Shown here: positions 17,823-26,738 of the stretch, piece by piece
Numbering within the stretch: the stretch's first letter is position 1
Layout of the letters: the number at the start of each line of letters is the position of its first letter
Assembly: GCF_002953735.1 (NCBI RefSeq)
Contig: NZ_CP025536.1
Location: 874,001 to 938,000 of the forward strand
Source: Streptococcus pluranimalium
Lineage (GTDB): Bacteria; Bacillota; Bacilli; Lactobacillales; Streptococcaceae
Direction of reading: 5' to 3'
DNA length: 64,000 bases
Notes under the pieces: generated by a model
Told to the model about the DNA's origin: nothing
The model's database searches: none
Seen by the model: only the letters and a program-made list of their open reading frames with translations
Program-made: the position numbers and the translations under genes

Positions 17823-20800
17823 ATGTTTATACCATTAGAAACAAAGACTGTCTATAGTTTTATGGAAAGTCTCATAGATATAGATACTTATATTTCCCGA
17901 GGAAAAGAACTTGGTTATTCAAGTTTAGGGATTATGGATAGGGATAATTTATATGCTGCCTATCATTTTGTGAAACAATCTCAATTAGCAGGAATTCAAG
18001 CAATTGTTGGTCTTTCAACCCACTTGTTTTATCAGAATTATCAAATAGATTGTCGCTTAGTTGCGCTCAATTCTCATGGTTATCGAAACTTGATGAAACT
18101 ATCAACGGAAGTTATGTCAGGCAATCGCCAACTGAATAGTTTATTGGATTATTTCGAGGATATATTGACGATTATTCCTTATTACGAGGCAGTTGATACT
18201 TTAGAGCTTCCTATTTCATTTGCGATTGGTGTTGATTTGGAGACACCTCCTCAAACATTTACGAAACCAATTCTCCCTCTTTTTCAAGTAACTGCTTTTG
18301 AGTTTGAAGATAAAGAAACCCTTCAAATGCTTAAAGCTATAAAGGATAACCTTCCTTTAAAAGAGGTTGAGGTCAATCAAAAGCCATCTATTTTACCAGA
18401 TGCAAAGCAAATGTCAGAAGCCTTTGACAATCGATTTCCTGGAATTATAGAAGAATTAACAAAAATTACTAAAGACATCTCCTATACGTTTGATACGAAT
18501 TTAAAATTACCGAGATTTAACCGAGATAAAGAGGCATATATCGAGTTAAGAGAGCGAACCTTTGCCGGTCTTCAAGAGAAGGGGTTAACAGATGCTATCT
18601 ATCAAGAGCGACTAGAAAAAGAACTAAAGATCATCCATGATATGGGATTTGATGATTATTTCTTGATTGTTTGGGATTTGTTATCATTTGGGCGTCAGCA
18701 AGGTTACTACATGGGAATGGGACGTGGTTCTGCGGCGGGGAGCTTAGTTGCTTATGCGCTTTCTATAACTGGAATTGATCCTGTTAAAAATGACTTGTTA
18801 TTTGAACGTTTTTTAAATGCTGAGCGTTATAGTATGCCGGATATTGATATTGACTTGCCAGATATTTATCGCAGTGAGTTTCTACACTATGTTAGGGATC
18901 GTTATGGTTCTGATCATGCTGCACAAATAGTCACCTTTTCAACTTTCGGAGCCAAGCAAGCCATTCGTGATGTTTTTAAACGCTTTGGTGCTGCTGAATA
19001 TGAACTTACCAATATCACTAAGAAGATTTCATTTCGTGATAATTTGACCAGTGTTTATGAGAAAAATATGTCTTTCCGGCAGATTATCAATAGCAAACCT
19101 GAGTATCAAAGAGCTTTTGAGATAGCCAAAAAAATTGAAGGAAAGCCCCGTCAAACATCCATTCATGCGGCGGGTGTTGTGATGAGTGATGATTTACTGA
19201 CAGATCATATTCCCTTAAAATCAGGTGAAGAGATGATGATTACCCAGTATGATGCTGGTGCTGTTGAAGCTAACGGTCTTTTAAAGATGGATTTCCTTGG
19301 TTTACGGAATCTGACTTTCGTTCAAAAGATGAAGGAGACAGTAGCTTCTGAATTAGGGAAAGATATTGTTATTGAAGAAATTGACTTAGAAGATCCAGAA
19401 ACCTTAAAACTCTTTGCTTCTGGACGAACCAAAGGGATTTTTCAATTTGAACAAGCAGGAGCCATCAATCTGTTAAAACGTATTAAACCTGCACGTTTTG
19501 AAGAAGTTGTTGCAACGACAAGTTTGAACCGACCAGGTGCGAGTGATTACATTGATAATTTCATTGCTCGAAAATACGCTAAAGAAGCTGTTGATTTGAT
19601 AGATCCCGTGGTAGCACCTATTTTAGAGCCAACGTATGGGATTATGTTGTATCAGGAGCAGGTTATGCAAATTGCTCAAGTATTTTCTGGCTTTACACTT
19701 GGAAAAGCGGACATGCTTCGCCGGGCCATGTCTAAGAAGAATCTTGCTGAGATGCAGACGATGGAAGCTGATTTTTTATCAGGAGCTGAAGAATTGGGTA
19801 GGAATCCTGAAACAGCTAAACGTTTATTTGAAATGATGGCTAAGTTTGCTGGTTATGGTTTTAACAGGAGTCATGCTTTTGCCTACTCAGCATTAGCCTT
19901 CCAATTAGCATTTTTCAAAGCACATTATCCGTCTGTTTTTTACGATGTTATGCTCAACTATTCAAGTAGTGATTATCTAAGTGATGCTTTAACTTCTGGT
20001 TTTAGTCTTTCTAAATTATCCATCAATCATATCCCCTATAAAGATAAAATATCAAATGGACAGATTTATCTAGGGTTAAAGAATATCAAAGGCTTACCGA
20101 GAGAATTAGCTTATTGGATTATCGAAAGTAGACCCTTTCAAGGGGTAGAAGATTTCTTAACCCGATTACCAGAGAATTTTCAAAAATCTGACTTAGTACT
20201 TCCTTTGATACAAGTTGGTTTATTTGATCAGTTTGAGAAAAATCGACGTAAAATTGAATTGAACTTGGAAAACTTACTTTTATTTGTTCAGGAACTGGGA
20301 AGTCTCTTTGCAGAATCTTCCTATAATTGGATAGAAGAGACAGATTACTCTAACGCTGAGAAGTATCGTCAAGAAGTAGCGATATTAGGGATTGGCATTA
20401 GTCCACATCCCTTGAAAGAGTTAATGTTAAATCAGTCACGTTCAGTAGATAAAATAGAGCATCTAACTGCTAATCAGACAGTTACAGTTTTAGGGCAGAT
20501 TGAGTCTATAAAAATCATTCGAACAAAGTCAAGTGGTCAACAAATGGCCTTCTTACGAATAACTGATACGGAGAGGCGACTGGATATAACCTTGTTTCCA
20601 GAAACATATCATCATTTATCGAGCCAGTTAAAAGAAGAAGGGATATATTATTTTACTGGTCGCACACAAGAACGTGACGGCCGTATCCAACTAATCTTGA
20701 ACCAATTGGAGATAGCCAGTACTGAGAAATACTGGATCCAAGTTCCAAACCATGATCACGATATAGTTATTGCTAGGATCTTAAAGGAACATCCAGGGAA

Positions 20801-20927
20801 AATTCCAGTGGTCATTCACTATCAAGAGAGTCGTGAAACGATTCAAAGCAAGGTCTATTTTGTTGAAAAATCACAAGCTTTGGATGATAGCTTAAAACCC
20901 TATGTTATGAAAACGGTTTTTCGTTAA
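17823..20927 (+). CDS. dnaE: DNA polymerase III subunit alpha, DnaE type
   Basis: The 1034-residue replicative polymerase is the error-prone-type DnaE that in Gram-positive bacteria works beside PolC, for example in extending lagging-strand primers. It has an N-terminal PHP domain, the polymerase palm with MGRGSAAGSLVAYAL near residue 300 and the metal-binding PDIDIDLPD near residue 339, the HAAGVVMS and FNRSHAFAYS helices of the core, and a C-terminal OB-fold (TVTVLGQIESI near 885). Length matches other streptococcal DnaE proteins. GGGGAGAAGT precedes ATG 17823. Confidence 0.95.
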   Translation: MFIPLETKTVYSFMESLIDIDTYISRGKELGYSSLGIMDRDNLYAAYHFVKQSQLAGIQAIVGLSTHLFYQNYQIDCRLVALNSHGYRNLMKLSTEVMSGNRQLNSLLDYFEDILTIIPYYEAVDTLELPISFAIGVDLETPPQTFTKPILPLFQVTAFEFEDKETLQMLKAIKDNLPLKEVEVNQKPSILPDAKQMSEAFDNRFPGIIEELTKITKDISYTFDTNLKLPRFNRDKEAYIELRERTFAGLQEKGLTDAIYQERLEKELKIIHDMGFDDYFLIVWDLLSFGRQQGYYMGMGRGSAAGSLVAYALSITGIDPVKNDLLFERFLNAERYSMPDIDIDLPDIYRSEFLHYVRDRYGSDHAAQIVTFSTFGAKQAIRDVFKRFGAAEYELTNITKKISFRDNLTSVYEKNMSFRQIINSKPEYQRAFEIAKKIEGKPRQTSIHAAGVVMSDDLLTDHIPLKSGEEMMITQYDAGAVEANGLLKMDFLGLRNLTFVQKMKETVASELGKDIVIEEIDLEDPETLKLFASGRTKGIFQFEQAGAINLLKRIKPARFEEVVATTSLNRPGASDYIDNFIARKYAKEAVDLIDPVVAPILEPTYGIMLYQEQVMQIAQVFSGFTLGKADMLRRAMSKKNLAEMQTMEADFLSGAEELGRNPETAKRLFEMMAKFAGYGFNRSHAFAYSALAFQLAFFKAHYPSVFYDVMLNYSSSDYLSDALTSGFSLSKLSINHIPYKDKISNGQIYLGLKNIKGLPRELAYWIIESRPFQGVEDFLTRLPENFQKSDLVLPLIQVGLFDQFEKNRRKIELNLENLLLFVQELGSLFAESSYNWIEETDYSNAEKYRQEVAILGIGISPHPLKELMLNQSRSVDKIEHLTANQTVTVLGQIESIKIIRTKSSGQQMAFLRITDTERRLDITLFPETYHHLSSQLKEEGIYYFTGRTQERDGRIQLILNQLEIASTEKYWIQVPNHDHDIVIARILKEHPGKIPVVIHYQESRETIQSKVYFVEKSQALDDSLKPYVMKTVFR

Positions 20928-20961
20928 ATTATGATAGAAATCCTCCCGTTTCAAGGCTTAA

Positions 20962-20972
20962 TGTGCTATAAT
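20962..20972 (+). promoter_or_regulatory. pfkA promoter (extended -10)
   Basis: TGTGCTATAAT at 20962-20972 contains TGnTATAAT, an extended -10 element that compensates for the absence of a clear -35 box. Confidence 0.65.
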
Positions 20973-20983
20973 TAAGAAGTTAA

Positions 20984-22015
<1,032 letters not shown>

Positions 22016-22046
22016 TATCAAGATCATTTTTAAATTATAGGTAACC

Positions 22047-22059
22047 GTCGATAATCGAC
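22047..22059. repeat. Short palindrome between pfkA and pyk
   Basis: GTCGAT-A-ATCGAC is a perfect 13-base inverted repeat in the pfkA-pyk gap, about 30 bases before pyk. It could be a small hairpin or a protein-binding site. Confidence 0.4.
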
Positions 22060-22086
22060 AAAAAATAAAGGGAGTTTTTATATATC

Positions 22087-23592
22087 ATGATGAATAAACG
22101 TGTAAAAATCGTTGCAACACTTGGTCCAGCCGTTGAAATCCGTGGTGGCAAACGTTTTGGAGAAGATGGCTACTGGGGTGAGCAACTAGATGTTGAAACA
22201 TCTGCAGCAAAAATTGCTGAATTGATTGAAGCAGGAGCTAATGTTTTTCGTTTCAACTTCTCACATGGTGATCATGAAGAGCAAGGTGCTCGTATGGCTA
22301 CTGTACGTCGTGCTGAGGAGTTGGCACGTCAAAAAGTTGGTTTCCTTCTTGATACAAAAGGACCAGAAATGCGTACAGAGCTTTTTGAAGGAGACGACAA
22401 AGAATTTTCATACGTAACTGGAGAAAAAATTCGTGTTGCTACAATTCAAGGACAAAAATCAACTCGTGATGTTATTGCATTGAACGTAGCAGGCGCTCTA
22501 GATATCTATGATGAGGTATCAGTAGGAAATACTATTCTTATCGATGATGGTAAACTTGGTTTACGTGTTGTTGAAAAGGATATTGCAAAACGTGAGTTCG
22601 TTGTAGAAGTTGAAAATGATGGGATTATTGCTAAACAAAAAGGTGTTAACATCCCAAATACTAAGATTCCTTTCCCAGCACTTGCTGAACGTGATAATGC
22701 TGATATCCGTTTTGGTCTTGAGCAAGGTCTTAACTTTATCGCTATCTCATTTGTACGTACAGCAAAAGACGTTGAAGAAGTTCGTGCAATCTGTAAAGAA
22801 ACTGGTAACGAACACGTTCAATTGTTTGCGAAAATTGAGAACCAACAAGGTATCGATAATATCGATGAAATCATCGAAGCAGCTGATGGTATCATGATTG
22901 CTCGTGGTGATATGGGTATCGAAGTTCCATTTGAAATGGTTCCAGTATTCCAAAAAATGATTATCACTAAAGTTAATGCGGCTGGAAAAGCAGTTATTAC
23001 AGCAACAAACATGCTTGAAACAATGACTGATAAACCACGTGCAACTCGTTCAGAAGTATCTGACGTTTTCAACGCTGTTATCGATGGTACTGATGCAACA
23101 ATGCTTTCAGGTGAGTCAGCTAATGGTAAATATCCAGTTGAAGCTGTTAAAACAATGGCTACTATTGATAAAAATGCACAAGGACTTCTTAATGAGTATG
23201 GCCGTTTAGATTCTTCAACATTCCCACGTACTAATAAAACTGATGCTGTTGCTTCAGCAGTTAAAGATGCTTCACGCTCAATGGACATCAAACTTGTTGT
23301 TACAATCACTGAATCAGGTAATACTGCACGTGCTATTTCTAAATTCCGTCCAGATGCAGACATCTTGGCAGTTACTTTTGATGAAAAAGTACAACGTTCA
23401 TTGATGATGTATTGGGGTGTCATTCCAGTTGTAACTTCAAAACCAGATACAACTGATGATATGTTTGAATTAGCTGAAAAAGTTGCTCTTGAAACAGGAC
23501 TTGTACAATCAGGTGATAACATTGTTATCGTTGCAGGTGTACCAGTTGGTTCAGGTGGTACTAACACAATGCGTATCCGCACTGTTCAATAA
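22087..23592 (+). CDS. pyk: Pyruvate kinase
   Basis: Pyruvate kinase makes pyruvate and ATP from phosphoenolpyruvate. The 501-residue product has the N-terminal KIVATLGPA strand, substrate-binding FRFNFSHGDHEE near residue 57, LLDTKGPEMRT near 93, and the metal/substrate motif GIMIARGDMGIEV near 268-280. It has no extra C-terminal PEP-utiliser domain. Tandem ATGs at 22087 and 22090 follow AAAGGGAG. It lies 71 bases after pfkA and ends at a clear terminator. Confidence 0.97.
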   Translation: MMNKRVKIVATLGPAVEIRGGKRFGEDGYWGEQLDVETSAAKIAELIEAGANVFRFNFSHGDHEEQGARMATVRRAEELARQKVGFLLDTKGPEMRTELFEGDDKEFSYVTGEKIRVATIQGQKSTRDVIALNVAGALDIYDEVSVGNTILIDDGKLGLRVVEKDIAKREFVVEVENDGIIAKQKGVNIPNTKIPFPALAERDNADIRFGLEQGLNFIAISFVRTAKDVEEVRAICKETGNEHVQLFAKIENQQGIDNIDEIIEAADGIMIARGDMGIEVPFEMVPVFQKMIITKVNAAGKAVITATNMLETMTDKPRATRSEVSDVFNAVIDGTDATMLSGESANGKYPVEAVKTMATIDKNAQGLLNEYGRLDSSTFPRTNKTDAVASAVKDASRSMDIKLVVTITESGNTARAISKFRPDADILAVTFDEKVQRSLMMYWGVIPVVTSKPDTTDDMFELAEKVALETGLVQSGDNIVIVAGVPVGSGGTNTMRIRTVQ

Positions 23593-23614
23593 GCAGAAAA
23601 TTGATATATTGATT

Positions 23615-23641
23615 AGAGGCTGGGCTTATGTCCAGCCTTTT
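23615..23641 (+). terminator. pyk terminator
   Basis: AGGCTGG and CCAGCCT pair around GCTTATGT and are followed by TTTTG. Confidence 0.8.
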
Positions 23642-23791
23642 GAGGTGATATTTATTAGGTTAGGTTAACCTATAGGATTATTGTTATCATCGTTTTAAAG
23701 CTGATGGCAGTGAATTTTTGGGGAGTTGAGAAAATGAGTTCAATTTGTTTAGGTGAGTTCATTTCCACTCCTTTTTTTATACTGGGAAACA

Positions 23792-23800
23792 TGCTATAAT
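23792..23800 (+). promoter_or_regulatory. Promoter of the signal-peptidase-like gene
   Basis: TGCTATAAT is a perfect extended -10 element, 28 bases before the start codon. Confidence 0.65.
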
Positions 23801-23827
23801 AATAATTGAAGTAAGGAGTCGTTAAGT

Positions 23828-24385
23828 ATGGTAAAGCGTGATTTAATTCGGAATATTATTTTAGCAATTATTTTTTCTCTGGTTCTTTTTTTTATTGGGA
23901 GATTTTATATATCTACTGTAAAAGTTACTCAAGAAAATGAAAATAGTTTTTTGAAGGCTGGGGATGTTCTCATTTATACTAAACAAACAAAGCCTAAAGA
24001 AAATGATTTTATTGTTTATGATGTGGATGGTAAGACTTACATTAGTCGTTTCATTGCTAAAGGTGAAGATAGTGTAACTTCAATGGATGATGTTCTTTAT
24101 ATCAATGGTAAAATCAAATCGGAACCTTACATTGAGAAATTGAAGTCTGCTTATCTGACAGAAAATAATCATCAAATGAATTTTACAACGGATTTTAACT
24201 TAAGGGTAGTGAACAAGGCCATGAAGGCTAAGACTGATAAAGATTCTTATTTTGTATTGAATGACAATCGTCAAGATTTAAAGGATAGCCGGACATTCGG
24301 TGTGATCAGTCATGCTCAGGTAAGAGGAGTGTTAACTTTTAAGGTCTTTCCGTTTGAATCATTTGGCTTTATTGAGAGTCAATAA
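23828..24385 (+). CDS. Signal peptidase I-like protein lacking the Ser/Lys dyad
   Basis: The 185-residue protein has the build of a type I signal peptidase: an N-terminal membrane helix (about residues 9-27), then the family beta-barrel with LKAGDVLIYTK, DFIVYDVDG, the GEDSV turn and a late LNDNRQDLKDSRTFGVI segment (box E). The catalytic parts are changed. Where active enzymes have SMxPTL, this protein has NENSFL (residues 37-42), with Asn37 at the serine position. Where they have the general-base Lys before RVI, it has Ser73 (YISRFI). It is therefore probably inactive as a peptidase, like the SipA-type proteins of streptococcal pilus loci. A chaperone-like role is possible. Confidence 0.8.
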   Translation: MVKRDLIRNIILAIIFSLVLFFIGRFYISTVKVTQENENSFLKAGDVLIYTKQTKPKENDFIVYDVDGKTYISRFIAKGEDSVTSMDDVLYINGKIKSEPYIEKLKSAYLTENNHQMNFTTDFNLRVVNKAMKAKTDKDSYFVLNDNRQDLKDSRTFGVISHAQVRGVLTFKVFPFESFGFIESQ

Positions 24386-24391
24386 TTAGTA

Positions 24392-24424
24392 AAAGAGGTC
24401 GGGCAAAAAGTCCGGCTTTTTCAT
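24392..24424 (+). terminator. Terminator after the signal-peptidase-like gene
   Basis: GTCGGGC and GTCCGGC pair with two G-U pairs around AAAAA, followed by TTTTT. Confidence 0.65.
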
Positions 24425-24643
24425 ATATTTTGAGAGATCAAGTTGATGTAGTGGTTGAGGGAAATCCTTAGCGATTTATCGCTTTTAGCGCTTCTGATGC
24501 ACCAGTTGGTTAGGGACTTCTATTCTAAGAAAGCAAGACTGTCCAGTGGGCACCTTCAGACTCAAACCTTCAAATTTAAAGAAGCAGAGAACAACTCTTA
24601 CTTGCCTTCAGGAGTTCTTGCTCACTGCCTCTTGATTTTTCAA
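24425..24643. other. Spacer upstream of the glmS control region
   Basis: About 220 bases with no gene I can support. A 72-codon open frame crosses it (24455-24673), but it lacks a good ribosome site and runs through the glmS operator. Confidence 0.5.
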
Positions 24644-24663
24644 ATAAATGACTATACCAATTT
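24644..24663 (+). promoter_or_regulatory. Upstream NagR-type operator of glmS
   Basis: ATAAATGACTATACCAATTT ends seven bases before the glmS -35 box. Its core is an imperfect palindrome (AAATGAC-TATA-CCAATTT) like the GntR-family NagR/dre sites that control amino-sugar genes in streptococci. The identical 20 bases recur at 24721. Confidence 0.6.
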
Positions 24664-24669
24664 TTTATG

Positions 24670-24698
24670 TTGACATAATCAATATAACGTTATATACT
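24670..24698 (+). promoter_or_regulatory. glmS promoter
   Basis: TTGACA (24670-24675) and TATACT (24693-24698) with a 17-base spacer, a near-consensus strong promoter, flanked by the two operators. Confidence 0.85.
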
Positions 24699-24720
24699 AA
24701 CAATGTCTTATTTTTGAGGT

Positions 24721-24740
24721 ATAAATGACTATACCAATTT
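24721..24740 (+). promoter_or_regulatory. Downstream NagR-type operator of glmS
   Basis: A perfect second copy of the 20-base element, about 16 bases after the expected transcription start. Two sites 77 bases apart around one promoter suggest repression by looping or a double block. Confidence 0.6.
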
Positions 24741-24750
24741 AGAATTAAAA

Positions 24751-24793
24751 AAGGAGGAGTAGTTATCCATTTAAGATAACTATAAAGAAATTT
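24751..24793 (+). promoter_or_regulatory. Ribosome site separated from the glmS start by a hairpin
   Basis: The strong AAGGAGG (24751-24757) is 36 bases before ATG 24794. TAGTTATC (24760-24767) pairs with GATAACTA (24775-24782) around CATTTAA. Folding this eight-base stem puts the ribosome site about 13 unpaired bases from the ATG. No ribosome site is seen closer. Confidence 0.6.
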
Positions 24794-26605
24794 ATGTGTG
24801 GAATTGTTGGTGTTGTAGGAAATCGTAACGCAACAGATATCTTGATGCAAGGTCTTGAAAAATTAGAATATCGTGGTTATGACTCAGCCGGTATTTATGT
24901 TGCTAACGGTGATAATTCTAGTCTTGTCAAATCAGTTGGTCGTATTGCTGACCTACGTGCTAAAATCGGTATTGATGTTGCTGGTAGTACTGGTATTGGT
25001 CATACTCGTTGGGCAACACACGGCCAAGCAACTGAAGATAATGCGCACCCACATACATCAGCAACTGGGCGTTTTATTTTGGTTCACAATGGTGTTATTG
25101 AAAACTACCTTCAAATCAAAGAAGAGTACCTTTCAGGTCATGACTTAAAAGGTCAAACGGATACTGAAATTGCTGTTCATTTGATTGGACAATTTGTAGA
25201 AGATGGTTTATCTGTTCTTGAAGCTTTTAAAAAGGCTCTAACAATCATTGAAGGGTCATATGCATTTGCTTTGGTTGATTCTGAAGATACAGATACTATT
25301 TATGTCGCTAAAAATAAATCACCACTCTTGATTGGTTTGGGTGATGGCTACAACATGGTTTGCTCAGATGCTATGGCCATGATTCGTGAAACTTCTGAAT
25401 TTATGGAAATTCACGATAAAGAGTTGGTTATTTTGACAAAAGATTCAGCAACAGTTACTGACTACGATGGTAACGAAATTGAACGTGATTCTTACACAGC
25501 TGAACTTGACCTTTCAGATATCGGTAAAGGAACTTATCCATTCTATATGCTGAAAGAAATTGATGAGCAACCAACTGTTATGCGTAAGTTGATTTCAACT
25601 TATGCTGATAGCGAAGGAAATATGACTATTGATCCTGCGATTGTTAAGTCTGTTCAAGAGGCTGACCGTATTTACATCCTTGCAGCAGGTACATCATACA
25701 ATGCAGGTTTTGCTTCAAAAGCAATGCTTGAAAAACTGACTGATACGCCAGTTGAACTTGGTGTTGCATCTGAATGGGGCTACAACATGCCACTCCTTAG
25801 TGAAAAACCAATGTTCATCTTGCTCAGCCAATCAGGAGAAACAGCAGATAGTCGTCAGGTTCTTGTGAAAGCAAATGAAATGGGTATTCCAAGCTTGACA
25901 GTGACAAATGTGCCTGGATCAACCTTGTCACGTGAAGCGACTTACACAATGTTACTTCATGCTGGACCTGAAATTGCAGTTGCTTCGACAAAAGCTTATA
26001 CAGCTCAAGTTGCAGCACTTGCCTTCTTAGCTAAAGCAGTTGGTGAAGCAAATGGTAAAGCAGAAGCGCTTGAGTTTGATTTGGTACATGAGTTGTCATT
26101 AGTTGCCCAATCTATCGAAGCTACGCTTTCTGAAAAAGATATGATTGCTGACAAAGTTGAAAAACTTCTCTCAACAACTCGCAATGCTTTCTATATCGGT
26201 CGTGGTAATGACTACTATGTTGCTATGGAAGCATCACTAAAATTGAAAGAAATCTCATATATTCAATGTGAAGGATTTGCTGCTGGTGAATTGAAACATG
26301 GTACGATTTCATTGATTGAAGATGGTACACCAGTTATTGGTTTGATTTCTTCAAGTGAATTGGTAGCAGCGCATACTCGTGGTAATATCCAAGAAGTCGC
26401 AGCTCGTGGTGCAAACGTCCTTACTGTGGTAGAAGAAGGACTAGAACGTGAAGGTGATGATATTGTTGTCAATAAAGTTCACCCATTCCTCGCAACAATT
26501 GGTATGGTGATCCCAACACAATTGATTGCTTATTACGCATCGCTTCAACGTGGTCTTGACGTTGATAAACCACGTAACTTGGCTAAGGCTGTTACAGTTG
26601 AATAA
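24794..26605 (+). CDS. glmS: Glutamine-fructose-6-phosphate aminotransferase (isomerizing)
   Basis: GlmS makes glucosamine-6-phosphate from fructose-6-phosphate and glutamine, the first step toward peptidoglycan amino sugars. The start is fixed by the N-terminal nucleophile: MCGIVGVVG, Cys becoming residue 1 after Met removal. Residues 2-220 form the glutaminase domain; two SIS domains follow (about 290-420 and 455-590) with AAGTSYNAGF and SQSGETADS sugar-binding loops, ending in the family C-terminus KPRNLAKAVTVE. 603 residues is normal. No glmS ribozyme is present; control appears to be by the two operators and the leader hairpin. Confidence 0.97.
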   Translation: MCGIVGVVGNRNATDILMQGLEKLEYRGYDSAGIYVANGDNSSLVKSVGRIADLRAKIGIDVAGSTGIGHTRWATHGQATEDNAHPHTSATGRFILVHNGVIENYLQIKEEYLSGHDLKGQTDTEIAVHLIGQFVEDGLSVLEAFKKALTIIEGSYAFALVDSEDTDTIYVAKNKSPLLIGLGDGYNMVCSDAMAMIRETSEFMEIHDKELVILTKDSATVTDYDGNEIERDSYTAELDLSDIGKGTYPFYMLKEIDEQPTVMRKLISTYADSEGNMTIDPAIVKSVQEADRIYILAAGTSYNAGFASKAMLEKLTDTPVELGVASEWGYNMPLLSEKPMFILLSQSGETADSRQVLVKANEMGIPSLTVTNVPGSTLSREATYTMLLHAGPEIAVASTKAYTAQVAALAFLAKAVGEANGKAEALEFDLVHELSLVAQSIEATLSEKDMIADKVEKLLSTTRNAFYIGRGNDYYVAMEASLKLKEISYIQCEGFAAGELKHGTISLIEDGTPVIGLISSSELVAAHTRGNIQEVAARGANVLTVVEEGLEREGDDIVVNKVHPFLATIGMVIPTQLIAYYASLQRGLDVDKPRNLAKAVTVE

Positions 26606-26620
26606 GTTAAGATAGTGATA

Positions 26621-26652
26621 AAAAATGTCTGATTTGTGTCAGGCATTTTTTT
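26621..26652 (+). terminator. glmS terminator
   Basis: AAAAATGTCTGA pairs with TCAGGCATTTTT around TTTGTG, followed by a T-run. Confidence 0.85.
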
Positions 26653-26680
26653 GGCACAAAAATTGTGTCAAAGTTTGAGT

Positions 26681-26708
26681 GTGACAGAAAACGCTTTAAT
26701 GTTATGAT
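26681..26708 (+). promoter_or_regulatory. mtlA promoter
   Basis: GTGACA (26681-26686) and TATGAT (26703-26708) with a 16-base spacer. The cre element below lies inside it. Confidence 0.5.
26686..26699 (+). promoter_or_regulatory. Catabolite-responsive element (cre) of the mannitol operon
   Basis: AGAAAACGCTTTAA matches the core TGAAAACGCTTTCA at most positions. It lies between the -35 and -10 boxes of mtlA, where CcpA bound with HPr-Ser-P would block transcription when glucose is present. Confidence 0.6.
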
Positions 26709-26738
26709 TAGTGAGTAAAAAATTTAGGAGGCGTTCTT

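Noticed and set aside
22818-23582. 254-codon leftward frame opposite pyk
   Set aside because: It is the mirror of a highly biased glycolytic gene; it has no ribosome site and its sequence does not look like a folded protein.
24455-24673. 72-codon frame before glmS
   Set aside because: No ribosome site, and it crosses the operator and the -35 box of glmS.
24664-24793. glmS ribozyme
   Set aside because: The conserved core and double pseudoknot of the ribozyme are not seen; the leader holds operators and a simple hairpin instead.
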